Made by a program: the position numbers and the translations under genes. Under the pieces are notes generated by a model that ran no database searches, was not told the DNA's origin, and worked only from the letters and a program-made list of their open reading frames with translations. A DNA stretch of 64,000 nucleotides from Dongia_B sp964406155 (GTDB lineage Bacteria > Pseudomonadota > Alphaproteobacteria > Dongiales > Dongiaceae), in NCBI GenBank assembly GCA_964406155.1, contig CAYOQR010000011.1:1-64000 (forward strand). The letters run 5' to 3'. This document shows positions 8,720 to 16,923 of the stretch, piece after piece; the first letter of the stretch is position 1; the number at the start of each line of letters is the position of its first letter.

Positions 8720-8871
8720 TTCCGCGTCCCTTGGATGAAGGACCCGTATCGGGACACCGGGGCTGGATCGATGCTGCAATCCAGCCGTTCACCTTTTCGT
8801 GATTTGCTGTGACCTGTGTGTCGTTACCATTTTTAGCGTGCTGCGCGATGACACCTTGAAGGACTGTATCC

Positions 8872-9837
8872 ATGCTGATCAGGGTTAAGCGCGGCTGGGA
8901 AATCCCCGACTCGCAGGCGACGCCGGAAGGCGTCTATCTTCACCGGCGCCAGTTTCTTTCCGGGCTCGCCGCCGGCGGCATTGCCGCCGGACTGCTAACG
9001 GGATCCGGGCTGGCCCGGGCCGACGCGGCCGATCCCTCCACGGGTCTTTATCCAGTCAAGCGCAACGATGCCTATAAGCTCGATGGCACGCTGACGCCGG
9101 AAATGAACGCAACCCACTACAACAACTATTATGAATTCGGCGATTCCAAGGACATCGCCAGTGGGGCGCAGGCGCTGCCGATCCGGCCCTGGAGCGTCAC
9201 CATCGACGGCATGGTGGAAAAGCCCCAGACCGTCGCCATCGACGACCTCCTGAAGGCGATGCCCCTGGAAGAGCGGCTCTATCGTCATCGCTGCGTCGAG
9301 GCCTGGTCGATGGCGGTGCCCTGGAGCGGCTTCCCGATGCGGGCACTGGTCGCCTTCGCCAAACCTTCGGCGGGCGCTAAATATCTGCGCTTCGAAAGTT
9401 TCCGCAATCCGGATGTGGCACCGGGGCAGACCGAGGATTGGTATCCCTGGCCCTATATCGAAGGTGTCACCTTGGATGAGGCGACCAACGACCTCGCCTT
9501 CATGTCGACCGGTCTCTATGGCAAGCCCTTGCCGAAGCAGAACGGTTCGCCACTCCGCGTCACCCTGCCGTGGAAATACGGCTTCAAATCGGCCAAGGGC
9601 ATTGTCCGCATCACTTTCACCGATCAGCGGCCGGAGACCTTTTGGGAAGCGATCCAGTCTTCGGAATACGGCTTCTGGGCCAATGTGAATCCCGATGTGC
9701 CGCATCCCCGCTGGAGCCAGGCCAGCGAGCGCGATCTCGGTACGGGCGAGCAGCGGCAGACCCAGCTCTTCAACGGCTATGCGGCGCAGGTGGCCGGCCT
9801 CTATACCGGGCTGCAGAACGAGGAGCTCTTCAGATAG
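8872..9837 (+). CDS. msrP: Protein-methionine-sulfoxide reductase catalytic subunit MsrP (YedY family)
   Basis: 321 aa periplasmic molybdopterin enzyme that reduces methionine sulfoxide in oxidised envelope proteins. A twin-arginine signal (HRRQFLSGLAAGGIAAGLL, RR at 25-26) precedes the sulfite-oxidase-fold domain. The Mo-ligand cysteine is C141 in YRHRCVEAWSMAVPWSGF, and the family motifs YYEFGDSKD and LPWKYGFKSAKGIVRI are present. ATG 8872 has AAGGA 8 bases upstream. The heme membrane partner MsrQ, normally the next gene, is absent; the following gene is an AI-2E family permease. Confidence 0.95.
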   Translation: MLIRVKRGWEIPDSQATPEGVYLHRRQFLSGLAAGGIAAGLLTGSGLARADAADPSTGLYPVKRNDAYKLDGTLTPEMNATHYNNYYEFGDSKDIASGAQALPIRPWSVTIDGMVEKPQTVAIDDLLKAMPLEERLYRHRCVEAWSMAVPWSGFPMRALVAFAKPSAGAKYLRFESFRNPDVAPGQTEDWYPWPYIEGVTLDEATNDLAFMSTGLYGKPLPKQNGSPLRVTLPWKYGFKSAKGIVRITFTDQRPETFWEAIQSSEYGFWANVNPDVPHPRWSQASERDLGTGEQRQTQLFNGYAAQVAGLYTGLQNEELFR

Positions 9838-10019
9838 CTGCCTGGACTGAGCGGGTGGGCGTCGTCGGCAGATAGCGTCTCATAAATCGCCTTCGACCGA
9901 CTATGGCAAAACGGTCTTCAGGCCGGCTATGGTGAAGCCGCGTCGTCGTGGCATGACGCGTGGCCCACGCCGACCGATGGCGGGGTTCGGTTCAACACCG
10001 CCACCGCCGGAGGCCGATC

Positions 10020-11150
10020 ATGATCCCGCGCCCGACAATCGATCTGGTTCGCCATCTGCTGGTCGTTCTGGCGATCGGCCTGCTCATCGCCGGCAGCCTC
10101 TGGGTCATGCGGCCGTTCCTGCCGGCATTGATCTGGGCGACGATGATCGTGGTCGCCACCTGGCCCCTGCTGTTGCGGGTCCAGGAGACATTGGGCGGCA
10201 GACGCGGGCCGGCGGTGATCGTCATGTCCCTCGCCATGCTGCTGGTGATCGTGCTGCCCTTCACCGCGGCGATCCTGACCCTGCTGGATCACACTGAAAC
10301 GATCGCACGGGTGGTCAAGGCACTCCCCAGTTACAGCCTGCCGGCGCCACCCGCCTGGGTGCCCGATATTCCCTTCGTCGGCGATACGGTTCAGGAAAAA
10401 TGGCAGGAACTTTCCCTGGCCGGGCCGGGCGGCCTGCTGGCGCATCTTCAACCCTATGCAACACAGATCCTCAACTGGATCTGGGGGCGGATCGGCTCGG
10501 TCGGCATCCTGCTCGTCCATCTGCTCCTCACCCTGATCATCTCGGTCATTCTCTATCTCAGGGGCGAAATCGCAGCGGGGGCGGTGATCCGTTTCGCGCG
10601 GCGACTGAGCGGCGACCGGGGCGAATTCGCGGTCCGGCTGGGCGGTCAGGCGATCCGTGCGGTGGCCCTGGGCATCGTCGTGACCGCCGTGGTGCAGTCG
10701 CTCATGGGCGGCCTGGGTCTGTGGCTTGCCGGCGTACCCTATGCCGCATTTCTCACGGCGATGATGCTGATGCTTTGTATCGCCCAGGTCGGCCCGTCCT
10801 TGCCGCTCATCATCGGCGCGGGCTGGCTTTATTGGCAGGGCGATCATCTCTGGTCGGTGGGCCTGGTGATCTGGACCATCGTCGTCAGCACGCTCGACAA
10901 CGTCATCCGGCCCGTGCTGATCAAGCGCGGCGCACATCTGCCGCTCTTGCTCATTCTCTGCGGCGTGATCGGCGGCATGTTCGCCTTCGGCCTCGTCGGC
11001 CTCTTCGTCGGGCCGGTCATCCTGGCGGTGACCTATACCCTGCTCCAGGCCTGGGTCGATGAGCGGGAAGACAAGGGGACACAGACCGGTGCGATGCCGG
11101 CTGAAGTAACATCATCGACATTGCCGGCCGGAGAACCGCCGGCCGGCTAA
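10020..11150 (+). CDS. AI-2E family transporter (YdiK-like membrane protein)
   Basis: 376 aa inner-membrane protein of the PF01594 family (YdiK/PerM-like). It has two N-terminal TM helices (LLVVLAIGLLIAGSLWVMRPFLPALIWATMIVVATW), a third near residues 60-85, a central soluble stretch and a C-terminal block of TM helices with the conserved IGAGWLYWQGDHLW and GPVILAVTYTLLQAW. Family members are proposed permeases, and only some move AI-2; substrate unknown. GGAGG lies 6 bases before ATG 10020. The C-terminus overlaps a 9-bp GC-rich hairpin (11123-11147) that may act as a weak end-of-transcript structure. Confidence 0.85.
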   Translation: MIPRPTIDLVRHLLVVLAIGLLIAGSLWVMRPFLPALIWATMIVVATWPLLLRVQETLGGRRGPAVIVMSLAMLLVIVLPFTAAILTLLDHTETIARVVKALPSYSLPAPPAWVPDIPFVGDTVQEKWQELSLAGPGGLLAHLQPYATQILNWIWGRIGSVGILLVHLLLTLIISVILYLRGEIAAGAVIRFARRLSGDRGEFAVRLGGQAIRAVALGIVVTAVVQSLMGGLGLWLAGVPYAAFLTAMMLMLCIAQVGPSLPLIIGAGWLYWQGDHLWSVGLVIWTIVVSTLDNVIRPVLIKRGAHLPLLLILCGVIGGMFAFGLVGLFVGPVILAVTYTLLQAWVDEREDKGTQTGAMPAEVTSSTLPAGEPPAG

Positions 11151-11171
11151 CAGGCTGCGAGCCGGCAGATA

Positions 11172-11825
11172 TCAATCATCCGAGTATCCGTCCATCAATT
11201 GGGCCTGGATCATGATCCGATCCTTGTCTTTGAAGAACGCATAGACGATCGGGGTCTCCTCGCCTGTATCGAGCCGGGCGATGGCGTGGCACTCCACCCG
11301 ATCGGTGCGAAACATTGTCGTTTCGATATGGGTCAGTTCAAGTAGATTGGCGCCAGAGGTACTGCCGGCCGAGCCTCGTGCGAGATACGCGCCAATTTCC
11401 CATTTGGCGTAGCCGCCTTCGCAACCCGGCATGCCACCCAACGAGCCGTAAAAATAAATGATCAGAAGGCTGCAGATTTGAATGGCGGGCAGCGCCAGGC
11501 CGATGCCGACACCCAGAGTGGCCAGTCGTTGGCGCCATGTCTTCCGCTTGCGGGTCGGATGGCCGCAATGCGGACAAGCCCGTGCCTCGGTCGAAATCGC
11601 TGCCTGACAGGCGGCACAAGGCTGCAGGGAGATGGTGGCATCCATCTGGCGTCGCTTCGGCAGCAAGGCGAGGATATAGAGCGCGGGCGAGAACAGGAAC
11701 GCGAAGGCGGCCCACCGGCCGACACGGCGCTCCTTCCGCCGCGCCAGTTTGACGGCGGCAAAGATGACGAAGGCGCAACTGAGTGCCAGATACACGGCAT
11801 CGCCGATGGACTGTGGATAGAGCAT
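11172..11825 (-). CDS. Hypothetical membrane protein with zinc ribbon
   Basis: 217 aa, family not recognised. Two TM helices lie at the N-terminus (about residues 9-27 and 38-56). A zinc ribbon with C70-x2-C73...C84-PH-C87 (QPCAACQAAISTEARACPHCGHP) comes next, then a third TM helix (about 103-126) and an extracytoplasmic or cytoplasmic C-terminal domain of about 90 residues. The region upstream of its start contains a string of hairpins ending in a terminator (11967-12170) on the same strand, so that RNA could in principle be its leader. The ATG at 11825 has no clear ribosome-binding site. It converges on the AI-2E gene. Confidence 0.7.
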   Translation of the reverse strand: MLYPQSIGDAVYLALSCAFVIFAAVKLARRKERRVGRWAAFAFLFSPALYILALLPKRRQMDATISLQPCAACQAAISTEARACPHCGHPTRKRKTWRQRLATLGVGIGLALPAIQICSLLIIYFYGSLGGMPGCEGGYAKWEIGAYLARGSAGSTSGANLLELTHIETTMFRTDRVECHAIARLDTGEETPIVYAFFKDKDRIMIQAQLMDGYSDD

Positions 11826-11966
11826 TGGCTATTTTTCTCGCTACAACCCGTCGGTTCTCTTATTCAATATAAACACCTTATAATTGCATAAAATGCCAGC
11901 CGGAGGGTTTGCCCACAAGGGAAAAGAAGGGAGATCCCGGCGCCGATGCCTCATGCCGCAGGCAAG

Positions 11967-11994
11967 AAAAAACCCCCGGCCAAACGGTCGGGGG
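11967..11994 (-). terminator. Intrinsic terminator of the candidate RNA
   Basis: On the minus strand CCCCCGACC and GGCCGGGGG pair across a 4-base loop (11973-11994, one G-U pair), followed directly by six Ts (plus-strand As 11967-11972). It lies about 140 bases upstream of the zinc-ribbon gene start. Confidence 0.85.
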
Positions 11995-12170
11995 CAAGTT
12001 AAACAGGGAGGCTTTACGTCTGGGAGACGTAGGATCCGAAGACCCTCTATTCGGGCATTGCACCCGAATACACATGGAGCCGAAGCTCCGAAACGGACAT
12101 CGAACATCGACCCGCAGGTCACGTCCATGTCCAGGAACAAGATGTTGCTCAAATGCAACAGGCTTGTTGC
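11967..12170 (-). ncRNA. Candidate structured RNA: six consecutive hairpins plus intrinsic terminator
   Basis: Read on the minus strand from about 12170 to 11967 there is a row of local hairpins. Stem 12136-12168 is AACAAG+GTTGC paired with GCAAC+CTTGTT. Stem 12095-12132 is GGACAT/ATGTCC with an inner GACC/GGTC. Stem 12076-12089 is GGAGC with a UUCG loop. Stem 12049-12069 is ATTCGGG/CCCGAAT. Stem 12032-12045 is GGGTC with a UUCG loop and one G-U pair. Stem 12015-12031 is TACGTCT-CCC-AGACGTA. A 9-bp GC stem follows (11973-11994) with six Us (11967-11972). Such order without an ORF is typical of a small RNA or a long 5' leader. Two CUCCC segments are exposed and could pair with Shine-Dalgarno sequences. 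It matches none of 6S, 4.5S, tmRNA or RNase P as I know them. The 5' end is not defined. Confidence 0.65.
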
Positions 12171-12511
12171 TAAATCACACGTTGACAGAATAAGAAATTC
12201 GCCTAACGCGACCAGAAAGAAATTCACAAGCGGCCCATGCAATGCGCGCATGGCTAAAAATTTCATATATCTCAATTGATTATGTGATTCCGCTGGGCGC
12301 GAATTAAGATTCGTTACCGTTTCCTCATCGCGATATTTGCATAGCATTTTAGTCATATTGCTGACCCTCGACCGTGGATCGGGCTACGACTCGGTTGTTT
12401 GCCAGAACCTGATGGGTCGTCGCCGATGTGGGCGAGGCAACCGGTTTCGGGTTGCCGATCGCCGATGACTATCCCGTCACGTCGCTTGGTTGGCTCGCCG
12501 CCGGAAACGCG

Positions 12512-12541
12512 AACGCCCCCACGGCTGACCGTGGGGGCGTT
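12512..12541. terminator. Strong terminator-like hairpin downstream of Rieske gene
   Basis: AACGCCCCCACGG (12512-12524) pairs perfectly with CCGTGGGGGCGTT (12529-12541) across the loop CTGA. It lies 30 bases after the stop of the minus-strand Rieske gene. The T-tract is short on both strands. Confidence 0.75.
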
Positions 12542-12570
12542 TCATCGGCTCGTTTTCTGAAGGATGCAGA

Positions 12571-13806
12571 TCAGTTGCCGGCGCGCTTCGCGGTCTCGCT
12601 CAAGTCCACGTCACGCTGCCGCAATGTACCGGATGCGGGTGCCCGCTTCAGGGTGGTGACTGGGCAGGCCGCGCGAATGCGGTCGTGAAAATCCTTCAAG
12701 CTCACTTCGTAAGAGGACAGCGGGCCGGCTTCATAGCCGCGCGAGCCGAGACCAAGCTGGACCCGTTCGCACAGCTCGCGATCTTCGGCGCCGACCTGCC
12801 GGTTGATACGGCCGTTGAGATAGCGCAGCACCTTCTGTTCGCGATTCTCGTTCGGCCGCCGGTAGATCGGATAGCGGACCACGCAGGTCTCCGCACCGCG
12901 CGGCAGGAACTGAAAGACATCCATGCTGTCGGGATAGATGTCGATGCCGATATTGGGCGGCATGGAGAAGAAGTGCCAGGTCCGCCGCGTCTCCTCGGGC
13001 AGGTCCGTCAACACATCCGGTGCCATCTGTTGGTATGCGCGTTCGACCCAGTTGGGCGACAGCTTATCCTTCAGCACGCTCTTGCTGCCGGCGACGCCGT
13101 GCACGTTGATGAAGCCGAGCAGATCGTTGTCCAGCATGCGGTGATAGCCGGGATGCCCGATCGGGATGTGATAGTTCTCGAGATTATTGTCGACCCCGAC
13201 CTTCCAGTTGCAGTTCCAGGTATCGGTCCAGGGCTCGTCCACCGGCACCATCTCTTCCAGACGGTAATCGGCGACGAGGTCGACATAGTCGCCCCACATC
13301 TCCTTCAGGCTGGGGCCGCCGGGAATGACGCGGATGAAGACCATGCCGAGAATGATTTCAAGCTCGACCGGCTTCAGGCCGAATTCCGCCTTGTCGAGGC
13401 CCGGAAAGGTATGCTCGGCGGGGACACCCGCGAGGCTGCCGTCGAGATGATAGGACCAGGCGTGATAGGGGCAGACCAGGCGATGCTTGCAGGTGCCGCT
13501 GCCGTCGAGAATCTTCGCGCCGCGATGGCGGCACACATTCATGAAGGCACGCAACACCTGATCCTTGCCGCGCATGACGACAATCGAATCGCGCATCAGG
13601 TCGAGGGTCGCGAAATCGCCCGGCTGCTTCACCTGGTTGATGTGGCAGACGAACTGCCAGGATGGCAGGATCAGGCGCTCGTATTCCAGCTCCAGCAATT
13701 CAGCGCTGCGATAGGTCCAGGCGGGCAAAGCGCGCGGCAGGTCGCCGGTCGTCGGTTGGGTCTTCGGCGTCGCCGTATTCGGTGTGGTTACCTGCAGCAT
13801 CGTCAT
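12571..13806 (-). CDS. Rieske-type aromatic ring-hydroxylating / N-demethylating oxygenase, alpha subunit
   Basis: 411 aa cytoplasmic oxygenase. The Rieske [2Fe-2S] ligands are C92-x-H94 (NVCRHRGAK) and C112-x2-H115 (VCPYHAWSY), with the standard 17-residue spacing. The mononuclear iron site is in GVDNNLENYHIPIGHPGYH (H213, H218). The sequence style (VPAEHTFPGLDKAEFGL, LGMVFIRV) resembles the subgroup that demethylates glycine betaine, stachydrine or carnitine-type quaternary amines more than classical aromatic dioxygenases, but the substrate is not settled. GGGAG lies 8 bases before ATG 13806. It follows the TetR gene by 82 bases in the same direction. No ferredoxin reductase is adjacent, so electrons must come from elsewhere. 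Confidence 0.85.
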   Translation of the reverse strand: MTMLQVTTPNTATPKTQPTTGDLPRALPAWTYRSAELLELEYERLILPSWQFVCHINQVKQPGDFATLDLMRDSIVVMRGKDQVLRAFMNVCRHRGAKILDGSGTCKHRLVCPYHAWSYHLDGSLAGVPAEHTFPGLDKAEFGLKPVELEIILGMVFIRVIPGGPSLKEMWGDYVDLVADYRLEEMVPVDEPWTDTWNCNWKVGVDNNLENYHIPIGHPGYHRMLDNDLLGFINVHGVAGSKSVLKDKLSPNWVERAYQQMAPDVLTDLPEETRRTWHFFSMPPNIGIDIYPDSMDVFQFLPRGAETCVVRYPIYRRPNENREQKVLRYLNGRINRQVGAEDRELCERVQLGLGSRGYEAGPLSSYEVSLKDFHDRIRAACPVTTLKRAPASGTLRQRDVDLSETAKRAGN

Positions 13807-13888
13807 GATCCGATCTCCCTGTTGTACTGTTCCGATGGCTAAGTGGCTGGAGCGTTAAGTGAGCGCCGCGCGCTCGCCTGACCTTCCT

Positions 13889-14590
13889 TCAGTTGTCGGT
13901 TGCCGGTTGTGACGTCGTCGTCGATGGCAGCGGGCCGAATTCCCGGGGAAACATGCCGGCCAGATAGGCGCGGGCCAATCGGCGCGCACGATCGCGGTCG
14001 AAGCGGGGACCGGTGACCATCATCTCCTGCCACTGCCCGTCGAGCAGGCCGGCGAGGCCGAGTGCGACCGCTTCGGCGTCGAGATGCGTATGGCCGCTGC
14101 GCTCGATCAACTGGCGGATCAGCTTGTTGAGATCCGTCTGATAGGCACTGTCCAAGGCACCGACCCGGTCGAGATAGACTTGGCGGGCCTGGGCCTCGCC
14201 CCAGAAGGCCGACCAGACGGCAACCCGGGCGGGATCGCTGACCTTGGGGTCGAGCAGAACGTCGATCAGCGCCGTCAAAGCCGCAACCGGATCCGGCCCG
14301 GCTTCGGCCAATGCCGCGCGCCGCGCCAGTTCGAAATCGTCGGCGACCAGTTCGAGCGCGGCCACCAGCAGGGCATCCTTGCTCTTGTAATGCAGGATCA
14401 CGGCGCCGACCGAAACGCCGGCCGCTGCCGCCACACGCTGGACCGTGGTGCCTGAGAGGCTGTGCTGGGCGATGGTGCGGATGGTTGCTTCCAGGATCGC
14501 CGCATGGGTGCGTTCATGGTTGCGCTGCGGTGCCGGTCCCCGCGCGTCCCGCCGCCTCGCGGTTTTCTCTGTTTGAACGATCGCCTGCAT
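13889..14590 (-). CDS. TetR-family regulator (BetI-like)
   Basis: 233 aa. An N-terminal TetR helix-turn-helix (about residues 25-70: ATIRTIAQHSLSGTTVQRVA, then VGAVILHYKSKDALL) and a C-terminal ligand domain resembling the BetI/TetR_C_6 group (VWSAFWGEAQAR, LAGLLDGQWQEMM). BetI-like members answer to choline or related compounds. ATG 14590 has AAGG 6 bases upstream; the long in-frame extension upstream lacks support. It is cotranscribed with the Rieske oxygenase. A 14-base palindrome TGAATG-AA-CATTCA (14627-14640) in its promoter is the likely operator. Confidence 0.85.
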   Translation of the reverse strand: MQAIVQTEKTARRRDARGPAPQRNHERTHAAILEATIRTIAQHSLSGTTVQRVAAAAGVSVGAVILHYKSKDALLVAALELVADDFELARRAALAEAGPDPVAALTALIDVLLDPKVSDPARVAVWSAFWGEAQARQVYLDRVGALDSAYQTDLNKLIRQLIERSGHTHLDAEAVALGLAGLLDGQWQEMMVTGPRFDRDRARRLARAYLAGMFPREFGPLPSTTTSQPATDN

Positions 14591-14626
14591 CCAACACCTT
14601 GTCAGATATCGATTAATTTTATCAAC

Positions 14627-14640
14627 TGAATGAACATTCA
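14627..14640. promoter_or_regulatory. Probable TetR operator
   Basis: TGAATG (14627-14632) and CATTCA (14635-14640) flank AA, a compact palindrome 37 bases upstream of the TetR start. TetR-family repressors bind such sites in their own promoters. The inference rests on position and symmetry only. Confidence 0.6.
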
Positions 14641-15463
14641 TTTACTATATCTGGCCGACCGGAGTCAAGCCGGTCAGCCAAAGGTGGTCGGCGACACGCT
14701 GTTGTTCGACTAAAATGCGATGGAAAAACAAAGGGATATGAGAGGTGGGCGGAATAGCTGAAGAGAGTCACGGCCCGTGCTTACGGGGCGGCACGGCGCT
14801 GTTAACCGTCTCGCGGTCAGATGATGATGGCTGGCCTGACCGTCTAGGCTGGAGGTTCCTGTTGAATTCGCGCTGGAGTCTGGTCGGCCGTTCCGGTCAA
14901 TCACTCTGACAGTGTTGTCATATGGTGCCAGGGCGCGCGCAATCGGTGGCTGGTATGCGAAGCTGCTGATCAACTGGCCTGTATGAGGAGCGCCAAGTCG
15001 TGTCTTCGCATATGGCCTCGATGTTCGATTGCTTTTGCCCGCGACGGCGGACGGCATTTGTCGTTCCTGTCAAGGCTCGACCATAGGTGACCGCGCCGCG
15101 TCATTGTTTTGTCACGAAAGGCTCAATTCTCTGTCGGAGATGACCTCTGTCGCAGATGGGATTGCCTTCGTCGGATGTCGGACGGTTTAACCATAAATTC
15201 TCGCTGTGCTGTCTTGTGAGTGACATCAGAAGACAAGCCAGAGTTTTGTGCTGCGTAACTATTCTGTCAGGTACATCGCCGATAATTTTCCCATGGTGGA
15301 TTTCCGGAATAAGTGCCCAGAAACGGGAAAATCCGAACAGCTTCAGAACGACTTAGTTCAGTGAGCGGTGAGATAGCAGCCAGCCTTTTGCATCTGGCTG
15401 CGAGGATGACTGTGTCTGGAACGATCCGCCTTTGAATCACCTAAACGATAACTGCGAGGCATC
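14641..15463. other. AT-richer 820-base gap upstream of the diaminobutyrate aminotransferase
   Basis: No gene I can support. By my count 15181-15360 is 45-47% GC, far below the neighbours. Structures seen: an 11-bp stem with one mismatch just after the TetR operator (14652-14679), and GCAGCCAG/CTGGCTGC (15376-15401) about 65 bases before the aminotransferase start. Two open frames here (14710-15057 minus, 15156-15356 plus) show no family features. It probably carries the promoter and leader of the aminotransferase/NRPS pair. Confidence 0.6.
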
Positions 15464-16762
15464 ATGCTCGTCGACCCTTTTGAAAGATTAGAATCCAATG
15501 TCCGTGTCTACTGTCGGCAGTATCCGACGGTCTTCGCCCGCGGCGTCGGTTCTCGTCTGATCGCGGAAGATGGCCGGGAGTATCTGGATTTTCTCAGCGG
15601 AGCAGGTTCGCTCAATTATGGACACAACAACCCGCATCTGCAGGCGGCGCTGCTGGATTATCTGGCGCAAGGCGGGCTCGTCCATTCGCTCGATCTGCAT
15701 TCGATCGCCAAGCGTGATTTCCTCCTCGCCTTCGAGGAATGCATCCTGCAGCCGCGCAATCTCCGCTTCAAGGTTCAGTTCGTCGGCCCGACCGGCACCA
15801 ATGCCGTCGAAGCGGCGCTGAAGCTGGCGCGGAAAGTGACGGGGCGGCGCACCGTGGCCGCCTTCACCAATGCTTTCCATGGCGTCTCGCTCGGCGCACT
15901 CGCGGCGACGGCCAATGGGTCGAAGCGCCGCGCCACCTATAATTCCCTCCCCGACGTGGTCCGGCTGCCCTATGACGGCTATTTCGGCGGCGATATCGAT
16001 ACGCTGCCCCTGATCGAGAAATACTTGACCGATCCCAGCAGCGGTTTCGATCTGCCGGCGGCCTTGATCATTGAAACGGTGCAGGGCGAGGGCGGTCTGA
16101 ACGCCGCCTCCAAGCAATGGCTCCAGGGCCTGTGCGCGTTGGCGAAGCGGCTGGGGATCCTCGTCATCATCGACGACATCCAGGCCGGCTGCGGCCGGAC
16201 CGGCACCTTCTTCAGCTTTGAAGGCATGACCGATAGCCCGGACATGGTCTGCTTGTCGAAATCGATCGGCGGTTTCGGCCTGCCGATGGCCATCATGCTG
16301 ATGAAGCCGGAACTCGATAAGTGGGAACCTGGTGAACATAACGGCACCTTCCGTGGCAACAACCTCGCTTTCGTCACGGCGGCAGCGGCCCTCAAGCGCT
16401 ATTGGAGCGACAGCGAGTTCCAGGACGAGGTGACGGCAAAGGCCGCGCTGGTGACGGAAGAGCTGCAGAGCATCGTCGCTTCGTTCCCCGGCTTTTATCG
16501 GAAGGGCCGCGGCCTGATGCAGGGTCTCTGCTGTCAGAAACCCGGCCAGGGCGAGGCGATCGTCGAGAAGGCGTTCTCGCTCGGCATGGTGATCGAAACC
16601 TGCGGGCCGAACGATGAAATCGTGAAGCTCATGCCGTCCCTGACCATTGAAGAGGGCGAGCTGCGGCAGGGCCTGCAGATTTTGCGGGCGGCGGTCGAGA
16701 GCACGAGCAATGCGCAGAACCGGCCCATGCCGGTGCATCTTCGCCAATTGGCGTCTCGTTGA
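15464..16762 (+). CDS. Diaminobutyrate--2-oxoglutarate aminotransferase (EctB/Dat type)
   Basis: 432 aa class III PLP aminotransferase. It should convert aspartate semialdehyde and glutamate to L-2,4-diaminobutyrate. Family marks: RVYCRQYPTVFARGVGSRLI at the N-terminus, GPTGTNAVEAALKLARKVTG, AFTNAFHGVSLGALAATAN, FIDDIQAG-type IIDDIQAGCGRTGTFFSFE, the PLP lysine K266 in CLSKSIGGFGLPMA, and HNGTFRGNNLAFVTA. GAGG lies about 5 bases before ATG 15464. No ectA or ectC is next to it, so ectoine is not the product here. The next gene, 161 bases on, is a Pls/PosA-type NRPS, which suggests the diaminobutyrate is made for that enzyme. Confidence 0.9.
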   Translation: MLVDPFERLESNVRVYCRQYPTVFARGVGSRLIAEDGREYLDFLSGAGSLNYGHNNPHLQAALLDYLAQGGLVHSLDLHSIAKRDFLLAFEECILQPRNLRFKVQFVGPTGTNAVEAALKLARKVTGRRTVAAFTNAFHGVSLGALAATANGSKRRATYNSLPDVVRLPYDGYFGGDIDTLPLIEKYLTDPSSGFDLPAALIIETVQGEGGLNAASKQWLQGLCALAKRLGILVIIDDIQAGCGRTGTFFSFEGMTDSPDMVCLSKSIGGFGLPMAIMLMKPELDKWEPGEHNGTFRGNNLAFVTAAAALKRYWSDSEFQDEVTAKAALVTEELQSIVASFPGFYRKGRGLMQGLCCQKPGQGEAIVEKAFSLGMVIETCGPNDEIVKLMPSLTIEEGELRQGLQILRAAVESTSNAQNRPMPVHLRQLASR

Positions 16763-16923
16763 GGGGACGCCGATAGGAAGCACGGTCAGCGGGACGCGGA
16801 CGCTGCGATCGTTCGTGCCCCGTTGTGACAGATATCGGAGAGATGCCCAGGAAACGCCGGGAAGGGGAGCCCGGTGCGGGCGGAAGCCGTGACAACTTAG
16901 CAATCAGATGAGTGGAGTAGAGG

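Larger units (their letters stand above)
11826..12570. other. 745-base gap between zinc-ribbon gene and Rieske gene
   Basis: No convincing protein gene. It holds the hairpin-array RNA candidate (11967-12170), a 7-bp inverted repeat GGCAACC/GGTTGCC at 12436-12456, a strong terminator-like stem at 12512-12541, and an AT-rich stretch at about 12170-12360 that could carry the promoter of the RNA. Base composition is well below that of the surrounding genes. Confidence 0.7.

Noticed and set aside
11876..11895. Sigma-54-like TGGCA...TGCA sequence upstream of the zinc-ribbon gene
   Set aside because: The GG and GC elements are 10 bases apart instead of the required 12.
11967..12170. 6S RNA, 4.5S RNA, tmRNA or RNase P RNA as identity of the hairpin array
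   Set aside because: The linear chain of short hairpins does not fit the single long rod of 6S, and the conserved sequences of the other RNAs are missing.
11841..12356. 171-codon open frame on the minus strand across the hairpin array
   Set aside because: It runs through six hairpins and a terminator, has no family features and no ribosome-binding site, and its composition does not fit a gene of this genome.
12428..12688. 86-codon open frame on the plus strand overlapping the end of the Rieske gene
   Set aside because: It crosses the strong terminator stem and lies antisense to a well-supported gene end.
14710..15057. 115-codon open frame on the minus strand in the gap before the aminotransferase
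   Set aside because: No recognisable motif, atypical composition and no clear start signal; probably chance.
15156..15356. 66-codon open frame on the plus strand in the same gap
   Set aside because: AT-rich, cysteine-rich by chance, no ribosome-binding site and no family resemblance.
15464..16762. Ectoine biosynthesis locus
   Set aside because: Only the EctB-type aminotransferase is present; no ectA or ectC is adjacent and the neighbour is a Pls-type NRPS.
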